Shown here one piece after another: positions 6,059 to 13,091 of a stretch of DNA of 18,502 nt. Each line of letters starts with the position of its first letter. Within the stretch, counting starts at the first letter, position 1. This DNA comes from an uncultured Bdellovibrionales bacterium (GTDB lineage: Bacteria; Bdellovibrionota; Bdellovibrionia; Bdellovibrionales; JAMPXM01): assembly GCA_937927435.1 (NCBI GenBank), contig CALBDW010000075.1:1-18502 (forward strand), in the 5' to 3' direction. A model generated the notes under the pieces. That model saw only the letters and a program-made list of their open reading frames with translations. It searched no databases and was not told the DNA's origin. Position numbers and translations under genes: made by a program.

Positions 6059-6664
6059 ATGGCCAAGAAAAAAGTCGCGAAGAAGAAGACGACGATAAAG
6101 AAAACAACGACAAAGAAAACAACGGCGAAATTTTCGGTCAAGAAAGCTGCTATCAAAAAGGTGACGGCGAGAAAAGAAACAGCCGCGAAAAACCAATACA
6201 AATTCGGTCCGGGTGATAAGGTGCCGTCCTTCAAAGTTCCGGATTCGACCGGAGCCATGCGGTCGCTCACGGAGTTCAAAGGGAAGTACCTTGTTTTGTA
6301 TTTCTATCCGAAGGACAATACGCCAGGCTGCACTCAGGAAGGCCAGGACTTTAAGCGCCTTTATTCCCAATTCCAGAAAGCGGGATGTGAAATTCTCGGT
6401 ATTTCGAAAGATTCGGTCAGATCGCACGCTGGCTTCCGTGGAAAGCACGGGTTTCCGTTCGAGCTCTTATCCGACAGCGACGAGGTTCTTTGTCGCGCGT
6501 TCGACGTCATTCAGATGAAGAGTCTTTATGGACGGAAGTTCGAAGGAGTCGAGCGTTCGACATTCGTTGTCGGCCGCGATGGGAAAGTCTTAAAGGAGTG
6601 GCGTAAGGTCAAAGTGAACGGGCATGCGGAAGAGGTGCTCGAGTTCGTTAAAAGCCAAGGTTAA
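6059..6664 (+). CDS. bcp: Peroxiredoxin, Bcp/PrxQ type, with Lys-rich N-terminal tail
   Basis: 201-aa thiol peroxidase that reduces hydrogen peroxide and organic peroxides. Residues 1-46 are a low-complexity basic tail (17 Lys and 1 Arg, with TTIKK/TTTKK-type repeats) that ordinary Bcp proteins of about 150 aa lack. The core begins near residue 47 (YKFGPGDKVPSF) and carries FYPKDNTPGCT (81-92) with peroxidatic C91, plus the conserved Arg in ERSTFVV. The position five residues after C91, a resolving Cys in many PrxQ proteins, is Q96. The only other cysteines are C110 and one in VLCRAF. It is first in a probable operon with DUF2905 and kynB. The tail resembles histone-H1-like or AAKK tails that bind DNA, so nucleoid association is inferred. 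Family call is certain. Confidence 0.93.
   Translation: MAKKKVAKKKTTIKKTTTKKTTAKFSVKKAAIKKVTARKETAAKNQYKFGPGDKVPSFKVPDSTGAMRSLTEFKGKYLVLYFYPKDNTPGCTQEGQDFKRLYSQFQKAGCEILGISKDSVRSHAGFRGKHGFPFELLSDSDEVLCRAFDVIQMKSLYGRKFEGVERSTFVVGRDGKVLKEWRKVKVNGHAEEVLEFVKSQG
6097..6124 (+). repeat. Two-copy 15-bp in-frame tandem repeat in the peroxiredoxin tail
   Basis: The unit AAAGAAAACAACGAC at 6097-6111 is repeated at 6112-6124 with the same phase. It encodes a K-K-T-T-x pentapeptide repeat. This suggests the basic tail grew by codon-unit duplication. Confidence 0.8.
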
Positions 6665-6676
6665 AGGAAGATGGAA

Positions 6677-6916
6677 ATGGAGTGGTCCGGATTCGGTCGG
6701 CTCTTAATCGGAATCGGCGTTCTCTTTATTTTATTAGGGCTGGGATTCGTCTATTCCGACCGTCTGAGTTTTTCAAAGTGGATCGGCCGGCTGCCCGGTG
6801 ATTTCAGTTGGAAAGGTGAAGGCTGGCAGGTACACTTTCCGCTCGCCACCAGCCTTCTCTTAAGCCTCATTCTTTCTCTCATCTTTTGGCTTCTGAACCG
6901 CGGAGGAAAGGTTTGA
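6677..6916 (+). CDS. DUF2905 family small membrane protein
   Basis: Conserved small protein of unknown function with two membrane helices. The first is FGRLLIGIGVLFILLGLGFVY, and the second, FPLATSLLLSLILSLIFWLLN, is the hallmark C-terminal segment. The conserved loop IGRLPGDFSWKGEGW lies between them. I chose the second ATG at 6677 (79 aa) because AGGAAG lies 6 nt upstream; the ATG at 6671 would leave almost no spacing. It starts 12 nt after the peroxiredoxin stop and ends inside the kynB start (TTGA overlap at 6913-6916), so the three genes are probably co-transcribed. DUF2905 function is not known. Confidence 0.88.
   Translation: MEWSGFGRLLIGIGVLFILLGLGFVYSDRLSFSKWIGRLPGDFSWKGEGWQVHFPLATSLLLSLILSLIFWLLNRGGKV
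6902..6906 (+). promoter_or_regulatory. Ribosome-binding site deciding a TTG start for kynB
   Basis: GGAGG lies 6 nt before the TTG at 6913-6915. That TTG overlaps the TGA stop of the DUF2905 gene as TTGA. This favours the start at 6913 over an in-frame TTG at 6886, which would add nine residues unlike the family's N-terminus. Confidence 0.7.
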
Positions 6917-7581
6917 TTCCGTATATCGATATTTCGCCGAAAGTTTCGGAGCGCTTGAGTGTCTATCCCGGCGACGTGCCGTATTCGCGCGACATCGCCC
7001 TGGATTTCAAAAATGGCGACCATCTCGTTTTGAGTTCCATCCGCACCACGGTGCATGTGGGGGCGCATACCGATGCTCCGAACCATTACTCAAAAGACGG
7101 GGTGGGCATCGATCAGCGGGATTTGTCTTATTACATGGGGCCTTGTCTCGTTCTTGATGCTCGACGAACTCCACAAGGTCTAAGAGTGCGCCGTGAATTT
7201 TTTAACGAGAAATGGAAGAACACTCCGACGTGGCCCGTGCCGCGTATTCTCGTGCGGACGGATAGTTTTCTTGAGCGTGAGAACTGGAGAACGGACTATT
7301 GTTCACTCGACCCGGTGCTTATCGATGAATGGGCGCGCGCGGGCGTGAGGCTCGTCGGGATCGACACACCGTCCATTGATCCGGATGACTCCAAAGACCT
7401 TCCGTCGCATGCGATGGTGGCCCGGCACGATATGGCCATTCTCGAGGGCGTGGATCTTTCGCAGGTAGAGGAAGGGCTTTACACCTTGATCGCCCTTCCT
7501 CTTCGCCTTGAAGATGCGGACGCGTCTCCTGTTCGCGCGATTCTCTTAAAAGACGTCGAGCCTCTCAAGCTACGGGCTTAG
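6913..7581 (+). CDS. kynB: Kynurenine formamidase (arylformamidase), KynB type
   Basis: 222-aa cytoplasmic metal hydrolase that converts N-formylkynurenine to kynurenine plus formate, step two of tryptophan breakdown. It belongs to the cyclase family (PF04199). The metal motif is HVGAHTDAPNHY with H48, H52 and D54. YPGD (18-21 region), GIDTPSIDPDDSKDLPSH and the C-terminal ILEGVDLSQVEEGLYTLIALPLRL are typical of bacterial KynB, and the length is usual. The TTG start overlaps the upstream stop, suggesting translational coupling to DUF2905. The TAG stop overlaps the stop of convergent kynA by 4 nt, so steps one and two sit tail to tail rather than in one operon. No kynureninase gene is in the window. 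Confidence 0.93.
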   Translation: MIPYIDISPKVSERLSVYPGDVPYSRDIALDFKNGDHLVLSSIRTTVHVGAHTDAPNHYSKDGVGIDQRDLSYYMGPCLVLDARRTPQGLRVRREFFNEKWKNTPTWPVPRILVRTDSFLERENWRTDYCSLDPVLIDEWARAGVRLVGIDTPSIDPDDSKDLPSHAMVARHDMAILEGVDLSQVEEGLYTLIALPLRLEDADASPVRAILLKDVEPLKLRA

Positions 7582-8687
7582 TTCGAGCCCGCGGCTTTGG
7601 CCGTGTAAAAGAAGCCGAGTTTTTCCCGCACGGATTGTGGTAACTCGGGCAGACGCGAACGCGGAACCAGGAATGTCGCCAGATTGAAGAGATCGTTAAA
7701 GATCCGATGCTTTTCCGTCGCGTCCTTTAAGTAGCGCGCGCCGCTCGAGCCACCCGTTCCGATTTTTCGCCCCAGCATCCGATGAGCCATAAGAGCATGC
7801 CGGTAGCGCCAGGTGGTCATGAGTTCGTCAATGTCCTGTAACGCGGTCAAAAGCTGGAAAGGTAAAGTGAAGGCCGGCTCGTTCCGGTAAAGCTGAATAA
7901 GGAGAGCGGCGTGAATGGCCTCGTATGAGAAGCGGAAAAGGCCTTCTTTACGTAGATCTTCGTAACGGTCACGGTCGAAGAGTGAGCGAAACGTTTCGCG
8001 TGTCGCCTCAAGTTCTCGGACGTTTTGCTCCTTGGCCTCGGCGCTGAGCTGCGGATGGTTGCGGATGACGTCGAGATCTTCGGCTAAAAGCCTTTCGACC
8101 GCGTCACGGTAATGGGTCCAGAAATCGAACTCGCCGGTTTGCAGAAAAGGCGTTCTCGCGAGCCATTTGTCGACGAGTTCAAAAAGCGACTCTTCGTTTT
8201 GCGTGCTTAAAAGAAGCTCTTGTTCTTTCGGTCCTACGTAGGCGTGATAGGGCATGGAGTTGAATGCGAGCCTTTGCTCGGGTTTGAGGCCCAGTTTGTT
8301 TTCGATCAGGCGGTTTTGGAAGCTTTGGAAGCCAGACGCCGGATAGAGCATGTCGCGGAAATCGAGAAAATCCAGCGGTGTCATGGTTTCGAGAACCGAG
8401 ATCTGTTGAATCAGGAGTTTTTGGATTTCCGTAATCCGCTGGAGACGAGCGACCGCCGTGCCCATTTCAACTTCATCGATCCGAGGCTGCCTGAAGATGG
8501 CTAGTACCGAGTCGAGCTCCGTCAGAATTTGTTTAAACCAAAGCTCGTATGTTTGATGCGTGATGATGAAAAGCATCTCATCGTGAGCCTGTCGGTTCGT
8601 GAGTTGTTCGCTGCGGAGTTTCTGAAGCGATAATAATTCTGGAATTCGCAAATACTCTGAATACCCGATCGGCGGATACGGTTTCAT
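7578..8687 (-). CDS. kynA: Tryptophan 2,3-dioxygenase
   Basis: 369-aa haem enzyme that opens the indole ring of L-tryptophan to give N-formylkynurenine, the substrate of KynB. The substrate-pocket segment HDEMLFIITHQTYELWFK (35-52) supplies F40 and H44. FLDFRDMLYPASGFQS (107-122) supplies R111, with Phe107 where some bacterial enzymes have Tyr, as in animal TDO. The haem ligand is H297 in WRYRHALMAHRMLG. The TGGSSG loop (311-316) is intact. The length is longer than the compact roughly 280-aa bacterial forms. The ATG at 8687 follows GAGGAA at a normal distance. The gene diverges from yjbQ and converges on kynB. The assignment is firm. Confidence 0.95.
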   Translation of the reverse strand: MKPYPPIGYSEYLRIPELLSLQKLRSEQLTNRQAHDEMLFIITHQTYELWFKQILTELDSVLAIFRQPRIDEVEMGTAVARLQRITEIQKLLIQQISVLETMTPLDFLDFRDMLYPASGFQSFQNRLIENKLGLKPEQRLAFNSMPYHAYVGPKEQELLLSTQNEESLFELVDKWLARTPFLQTGEFDFWTHYRDAVERLLAEDLDVIRNHPQLSAEAKEQNVRELEATRETFRSLFDRDRYEDLRKEGLFRFSYEAIHAALLIQLYRNEPAFTLPFQLLTALQDIDELMTTWRYRHALMAHRMLGRKIGTGGSSGARYLKDATEKHRIFNDLFNLATFLVPRSRLPELPQSVREKLGFFYTAKAAGSN

Positions 8688-8715
8688 TGCCTTCCTCTTG
8701 TTCGGTTTGGCAGAA

Positions 8716-8744
8716 ATTTGACCTTAGATACCGAGTGAAGGCAA
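8716..8744 (-). promoter_or_regulatory. Possible kynA promoter
   Basis: Read on the minus strand, TTGCCT (8744-8739) and TCAAAT (8721-8716) are 17 bp apart and lie 29 bp upstream of the kynA ATG. Each box matches the sigma-70 consensus at four of six positions. Confidence 0.3.
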
Positions 8745-8755
8745 GATTCTCGGTA
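8729..8755. promoter_or_regulatory. Inverted repeat overlapping the yjbQ start codon
   Basis: TACCGAG at 8729-8735 and CTCGGTA at 8749-8755 form perfect 7-bp arms around a 13-bp spacer in the 67-bp kynA-yjbQ divergent region. The right arm includes the first base of the yjbQ ATG. It could be an operator for both genes or an mRNA hairpin affecting yjbQ initiation. Confidence 0.35.
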
Positions 8756-9174
8756 TGAAGTCTTTCCGACGCGAGCTTACGTTTAATCTGCCGACCCGTA
8801 TGGGTTTCGTTAACATCACTCCTCAGGTCGAGGAGGCCGTTATTGAATCGGGCGTCAAAGAAGGTCTGGTGCTTGTTAACGCCATGCACATCACAGCCAG
8901 CGTATTCATTAACGATGATGAAAAGGGCCTTCATCAGGATTTCGCGGACTGGCTGGAAAAGATGGCGCCTCACGAGCCAATTTCAGCCTACCGTCACAAT
9001 CGCACCGGCGAGGACAATGGCGATGCGCATATTAAGCGGCAGATTTTCGGTCGCGAAGTCGTCGTGGCGATCACCAACGGCCGACTCGATTTCGGCCCGT
9101 GGGAACAGATTTTTTACGGTGAATTCGACGGGCTTCGCAAAAAACGTGTCCTGATTAAGATCATCGGTGAGTAA
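8755..9174 (+). CDS. YjbQ/UPF0047 family protein
   Basis: 139-aa cytoplasmic protein of the YjbQ (UPF0047) family. Some members have been linked to a weak thiamine-phosphate synthase activity; the real role is unsettled. Family hallmarks are all present: MHITASVFINDDEKGLHQD (44-62), YRHNRTGEDNGDAHIKRQIFG (79-99) with H81 and H92, and ITNGRLDFGPWEQIFYGEFDG (106-126). The length is usual. No clear Shine-Dalgarno site precedes the ATG, whose first base lies in a 7-bp inverted repeat. The 3' end overlaps that of the convergent threonine-aldolase gene by 14 nt. The family call is certain and the function is not. Confidence 0.92.
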   Translation: MKSFRRELTFNLPTRMGFVNITPQVEEAVIESGVKEGLVLVNAMHITASVFINDDEKGLHQDFADWLEKMAPHEPISAYRHNRTGEDNGDAHIKRQIFGREVVVAITNGRLDFGPWEQIFYGEFDGLRKKRVLIKIIGE

Positions 9175-10231
9175 AGGATCCGCCCGGCCGTTCCTGAGTA
9201 CCGAGAGAATCGAGTTCACGCACGCGAGCGATGAAACGCTCGATGTCTTCAAGCTGCGTATCCCAAGTCGTCATGAGACGGCAGACGAACGTATGTTCGT
9301 CCCAAACATAAAAGAATGCAGTTTCCCTCAGCTTCGAGACCCACGAACGCGGAAACCTCGCGAACACAGCGTTTGACTGCGGCCGGTGCTGGATTTCGAC
9401 TGCGGAAGATGCGTTCTTGAGTTCCTCATAAAGCTTGAGAGCCATGGCGTTGGCATGGTGGGCGTTTTCGAGCCAAAGATCTGTTCCGAGGAATTCGACG
9501 AATTGAGCGGCGATGAAACGCGTTTTCGAAGGCAGTTGCATGAGCTGCTTGCGTTGGTATTTAAAGTCTTGCGAGAGGCCAGGCCTTAAAAAAACAACGG
9601 CTTCACCGAAGAGGAGGCCGTTCTTCGTTCCGCCTAATGACAAGACGTCGACGCCGCAGTCGGTGGTGAGCGCTCGAAGCGTCGTATTGAGGCTTGCGGC
9701 CGCATTAACAAGGCGGGCCCCATCCATATGAAGAAGCAGATTGTTTTCCTTCGCGAAATGGCTAATCGCCTGAATTTCGTCGATCGAGTAAAGGGTCCCG
9801 AGTTCCGTCGGTTGCGTGATCGAGATCGCCCGCACCTGCGAGTGGTGCTGATCTCCTCGGCGGACGAGATGGCGTTTCAGTGCATGGACGGTGAGTTTGG
9901 CGTCAGGTCCCACTTCCACCGGGATGGTTCGCGCGCCCACTGCGCGTTCAAGAGCGCCACATTCGTCGTTAAAGAGGTGCGAGTGCGAACTTGCCAGGAC
10001 CGACTGGTACGGCTTGAGGCAATTGCTCAAGCACAGCACGTTCGCAGCCGTGCCGTTAAACACAAAGAACGTTTCGGCGTTCGGACCCAAGTGATCCTTT
10101 ACGATTTCGGAGGCGCGGATCGTAATGAGGTCCGTTCCGTAGCTCGGCGCGTGTCCGACATTCGCGTCTTCGATCGCTTTTAAGATCCGGGGATGAACTC
10201 CTGAGTGATTGTCGCTACCGAAACCTCTCAT
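9161..10231 (-). CDS. Threonine aldolase / beta-eliminating lyase family PLP enzyme
   Basis: 356-aa fold-type I PLP enzyme, most like low-specificity L-threonine aldolases (LtaE), which cleave threonine or allo-threonine to glycine and acetaldehyde. Motifs in order: SDNHSGVHPRI (6-16), SYGTD (30-34), VFNGTAANVL (57-66), SHLFNDECGA (84-93), LLHMDGARLVNAA (166-178) with D170 for the PLP ring nitrogen, and LSLGGTKNGLLFGE (197-210) with Schiff-base K203. Its ATG overlaps the TGA of the upstream ureohydrolase gene as ATGA, so the two are probably translated together. Substrate could differ from threonine; the coupling to a ureohydrolase hints at an amino-acid catabolic role, which is inference. 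Confidence 0.88.
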   Translation of the reverse strand: MRGFGSDNHSGVHPRILKAIEDANVGHAPSYGTDLITIRASEIVKDHLGPNAETFFVFNGTAANVLCLSNCLKPYQSVLASSHSHLFNDECGALERAVGARTIPVEVGPDAKLTVHALKRHLVRRGDQHHSQVRAISITQPTELGTLYSIDEIQAISHFAKENNLLLHMDGARLVNAAASLNTTLRALTTDCGVDVLSLGGTKNGLLFGEAVVFLRPGLSQDFKYQRKQLMQLPSKTRFIAAQFVEFLGTDLWLENAHHANAMALKLYEELKNASSAVEIQHRPQSNAVFARFPRSWVSKLRETAFFYVWDEHTFVCRLMTTWDTQLEDIERFIARVRELDSLGTQERPGGSFTHR

Positions 10232-11238
10232 GCAACAACCCGGTGAATGATTTGCGCGGCAAGCTTTGCCGTCCTCATGTCGTGATCAAGCGGCGGCGAA
10301 ACCTCGTAGATGCCGAGAGCTTTTACATCCAGACGCTGTTTTAAAAGATCCAAACAAGGGAAGAATTCGTGGGGCATGAAGCCTGTTGCCCAGCTTTGGC
10401 TGCAACCGGGGGCGACTGCCGACGAAAAGCCGTCAATATCGATTGAGATGAAAACGGGCCGGCGGCGCAAAAGCCAGTCGTCAAGCAACCGAATCATATT
10501 CGTCACCATCGGTTCACCGGAAGCTTCGACCTCTTCTTGTGTGAGCACCCGGGCGCCTTTCGATTTCACCCACTCGAGATGGCTGCGACTGTTGCAGTGG
10601 GCTTGAATGCCGATTTCCGCGAAATCGGTTTCGGGGAATTCTTCAAGCATTCGGTAAAACGGTGTGCCGCTTGAAAGCCCATGGCTCGTCGGTCGCACGT
10701 CGAGATGGGCGTCGAAGTTAATGACAAGCGGGCGTTGGTTCCGAGCTTTGCACCATTCACAGAAAGCCGCGGCGTCCGGGTAACCATAGTCGTGTCCGCC
10801 GCCGATTCCGATCCAGAGGGCACCCGCATTTAAGGAAGTCAGCGCCGCGGTTGCTGCCGCCCGATGACGTTCTGCGAGGGCAATTTCTTTGATCTCAAGA
10901 TCCCCGACATCCAAAAGAAGCGGCATCGAGCGCCCGTGAAGAGACGGGGTCATCTTGTAAAGAGCGCGACGGACTTCCGTGGGCGCGAGAACTGCGCCCA
11001 TGCGACCGCCGTTGATTTGGATACCCTCATCGTCGGGATAGCCCGCGACGACAGCCACACAAGCTTCCGCGCCGGCGGTGGACAGGTGTTCCTTAAGGCT
11101 GTTTTTCAAGATTTCGGGCGACTCGGCGGGGACGGAGAGGGCTCTTTCGCCCAGCCGGGGATCCGACGGGTCTTTTCGGGAAAAAAAGAGACCCGTATCG
11201 ACTGCACGAAAGCGAAAGTCGCTTGACTCAAAACTCAT
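10228..11238 (-). CDS. Arginase/agmatinase superfamily ureohydrolase, formimidoylglutamase-like
   Basis: 336-aa binuclear metal hydrolase. All six metal ligands are visible: H149 (GIGGGHDYG), D176, H178 and D180 (NFDAHLDVR), and D267 and D269 (SIDIDGF). The N-terminal VVAGYPDDEGIQINGGRMGA (63-82) and SHGLSSGTPFYRMLEE (185-200) are closest to formimidoylglutamases (HutG), which release formamide from N-formimidoyl-glutamate in histidine degradation. No other hut gene is present, so arginase, agmatinase or another guanidino substrate remains possible. AGGGAG lies 4 nt before the ATG. It sits 47 bp downstream of a secreted-protein gene and is coupled by ATGA to the aldolase-family gene. Confidence 0.88.
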   Translation of the reverse strand: MSFESSDFRFRAVDTGLFFSRKDPSDPRLGERALSVPAESPEILKNSLKEHLSTAGAEACVAVVAGYPDDEGIQINGGRMGAVLAPTEVRRALYKMTPSLHGRSMPLLLDVGDLEIKEIALAERHRAAATAALTSLNAGALWIGIGGGHDYGYPDAAAFCEWCKARNQRPLVINFDAHLDVRPTSHGLSSGTPFYRMLEEFPETDFAEIGIQAHCNSRSHLEWVKSKGARVLTQEEVEASGEPMVTNMIRLLDDWLLRRRPVFISIDIDGFSSAVAPGCSQSWATGFMPHEFFPCLDLLKQRLDVKALGIYEVSPPLDHDMRTAKLAAQIIHRVVA

Positions 11239-11285
11239 TTACTCCCTCTCTGCTGGACGACTGCTGATGCCGAGAGGAGTTTAGC

Positions 11286-11909
11286 TCACTGCGCGAACAA
11301 GGGCCAGAGAGAGATTTTCTCGTTGATTTGTCCCGTATTAGAGTCTGTCAGCGTCATCTCCATTTTGCGCTTATCGAGCTGCAGGAAACCGAGCCGCACG
11401 TGACCGGTTCGATCGCTCATGAATATCGAGAAATGCTTTGCTTTCTCGGGCGTCAGCACGTATTTGAGCGACCGGGTTTGCACAAGCGCGATATCGCCGT
11501 CGTCTTTTACCGTCGGGACGTAAACATTGAGTGTATCATAATTCTTGAACTCGAAAATCTCCCGGCTGGTCGATTGCCAAGCCCCCAAAATCTGGCGCAG
11601 GCCGACGCGATCGAGAGATTCGAGATAGACTTTTTTGCCGTCATTGCTGAAACGGCCAGCGCCGGAGATTGAGTCTCCGCTATTCAGACTCCTCAGGTAG
11701 CCCAAGATTTCAGGCCGGCCATCAATGGCCACCACTTTCTTGGTTTCCGAAAGAATGAGTTCGAGCGGGTCTTTTGAGCCGCGTTTACGCAGCTTGCCGA
11801 TGATGGGCTCCGCTTGCGCGAGCCCGGCGCAGAAAAGGATTCCCCAAATCAAAAGCGAAATGAGAGTCCCATGAATGAATTTTGAGCTAAGGTCTTCTGC
11901 GTTTTTCAT
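11286..11909 (-). CDS. Secreted hypothetical protein, 207 aa
   Basis: Exported protein of unknown function. Residues 1-33 are a signal peptide with core LISLLIWGILFCAGL and an AQA/E cleavage site. The mature part (about 174 aa) has mixed beta-rich segments, for example GRFSNDGKKVYLESLDRVGLRQILG, YVLTPEKAKHFSIFMSD and HVRLGFLQLDKRKMEMTL, and no recognised motif or cysteine. The ATG lacks a clear Shine-Dalgarno site. It has its own -10 box at 11984-11989 and is the first gene of a possible minus-strand run into the ureohydrolase gene. I recognise no family. Confidence 0.82.
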   Translation of the reverse strand: MKNAEDLSSKFIHGTLISLLIWGILFCAGLAQAEPIIGKLRKRGSKDPLELILSETKKVVAIDGRPEILGYLRSLNSGDSISGAGRFSNDGKKVYLESLDRVGLRQILGAWQSTSREIFEFKNYDTLNVYVPTVKDDGDIALVQTRSLKYVLTPEKAKHFSIFMSDRTGHVRLGFLQLDKRKMEMTLTDSNTGQINEKISLWPLFAQ

Positions 11910-11983
11910 CGGCTCGGAGATATAGGGGGAGGAAGGGCGGGCGTCAAAATTAAAAAGCAGGGTGAATAGTTTTTGCCTGGTTT

Positions 11984-12012
11984 ATTATACGAAGCATCAT
12001 AAGGGGCTTAAA
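11984..12012 (-). promoter_or_regulatory. Promoter for the secreted 207-aa protein gene
   Basis: On the minus strand, a perfect TATAAT (11989-11984) is preceded 17 bp upstream by a weak -35 box, TTTAAG (12012-12007). The predicted leader to the ATG at 11909 is about 70 nt. Confidence 0.45.
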
Positions 12013-12023
12013 GAGCTGTATTT

Positions 12024-12088
12024 CCCGGTCAAAACCGGGGTATCGGAGAAGAATCCCTGACTATTCGTGTACTTGTCACGTGCCAGGG
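12024..12088 (+). other. Two stacked hairpins in the 258-bp leader region of the 307-aa gene
   Basis: Hairpin 1 is CCCGGT at 12024-12029 with ACCGGG at 12034-12039 around a 4-nt CAAA loop. Hairpin 2 is CCCTG at 12055-12059 with CAGGG at 12084-12088, enclosing an inner CGTG at 12066-12069 with CACG at 12077-12080. A possible plus-strand promoter (TTGCCT 11973-11978, CATCAT 11995-12000) would place them in a leader of about 160 nt. No known riboswitch class was recognised. Neither hairpin ends in a T run, so they are unlikely to be simple terminators. Confidence 0.3.
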
Positions 12089-12167
12089 CGTGTGGAACCG
12101 GAAAGGGTGGTACAGCCTGCTTAAAAATTAAACAAATTATGGTTTTAGAATTCAAAGGGCCTCTTAA

Positions 12168-13091
12168 ATGATCGATCTGCGTTTGCCTCGCCCCTTCATG
12201 AAGCCGGAAGCATGGCCAGACCCCCAACGGGTCGGGGGATCATGGATCCTTTCGTTGGATCTTTCGATCGTGTCCGGAGGCCCGCTCCGTTCTTATTGTC
12301 AGCGCGTCCTCGAAGGGGCAACAAAAATTATTTGGTCTATTCAGTCCGAGACCTTGTTGAGCGACTTGCGCCTGGATCCGGGCTTGTTGGAAGAAGCGCG
12401 AAGCTGGCTGAAAAAAACGCAAGGCCCCATTCGCCTTCATGTCGATCCAGGTAAAAAAGCTGCGGTAATGGCGGAACTTCTCTTGCTTCATGAGCCCTTT
12501 GACATGATCGAAAGAGTTCACATGCCTGCTCCAGACGTCCTGGAATGGCTTGAGGAATTGGCGCCCGAGTTCAGCCGCAAAGCCGCCGGTGAAGGCGTTG
12601 AAACGCGAAAAATGGTTTCCGACTACGAAAGCGAATTGGGGCATTCCCTCCAATCTCCGTGGCTCGACCTCGGCTACTTTGCGGGGTTCTTGCGTCGTCG
12701 TGGTTACAAACAGTTGGCGGAACTCTTTCATTACGAGTGGTCTCGGGCTCAGGCTTATTATTCTCCGCAAGATGACGAAAGCGAACGGAAACGTCTGCAA
12801 GAAGGCGAAGTGATCTTAAATCCCACCGCGCAAATCGTGCGACGGACATTGCCTTATCCGTCGTTACGGGTCGTGGCGCGATATTCGGGCGCACTGATGG
12901 ACGTCGAACTCAATCCGGTACAAGCGGCTCTTATTGATGAAATGAACGAAGGCTTCCGCCTGCAAGTCTCGGATGTTCTGGCTGGCGCCGAAAAAACTCT
13001 AAAACAAGTGCAACATAATATTTCAGAACTCCAATGTGAATTTGATTCGCTTGTCGAAAAAGGAATCCTCTTAAAAGGTACCCGCCCTTAA
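12168..13091 (+). CDS. Uncharacterised protein, 307 aa, C-terminal half DUF2063/HvfC-like
   Basis: Soluble protein without signal peptide or membrane helices. The segment SPWLDLGYFAGFLRRRGYKQLAELFHYEWSRAQAYYS (about residues 163-199), followed by VILNPTAQIVRRTLPYPSLRVV, follows the pattern 'L..FL....yL.eLa.lEW.......' then 'l.l.P..q.l...yP' that I associate with DUF2063/HvfC proteins. Those are partners of MNIO (DUF692) enzymes in peptide modification. The last 55 residues (ELNPVQAALIDEMNEGF to LVEKGILLKG) look like a winged-helix domain. No DUF692 gene or obvious precursor is in the window, and the first 150 residues are unfamiliar. The ATG at 12168 has only a weak ribosome-binding site; an in-frame ATG at 12198 is no better. 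The stop shares TTAA with queG. Confidence 0.8.
   Translation: MIDLRLPRPFMKPEAWPDPQRVGGSWILSLDLSIVSGGPLRSYCQRVLEGATKIIWSIQSETLLSDLRLDPGLLEEARSWLKKTQGPIRLHVDPGKKAAVMAELLLLHEPFDMIERVHMPAPDVLEWLEELAPEFSRKAAGEGVETRKMVSDYESELGHSLQSPWLDLGYFAGFLRRRGYKQLAELFHYEWSRAQAYYSPQDDESERKRLQEGEVILNPTAQIVRRTLPYPSLRVVARYSGALMDVELNPVQAALIDEMNEGFRLQVSDVLAGAEKTLKQVQHNISELQCEFDSLVEKGILLKGTRP

Noticed and set aside
12024..12088. Known riboswitch (c-di-GMP or similar)
   Set aside because: The conserved cores of the common classes could not be found. Kept only as an unnamed structured region.
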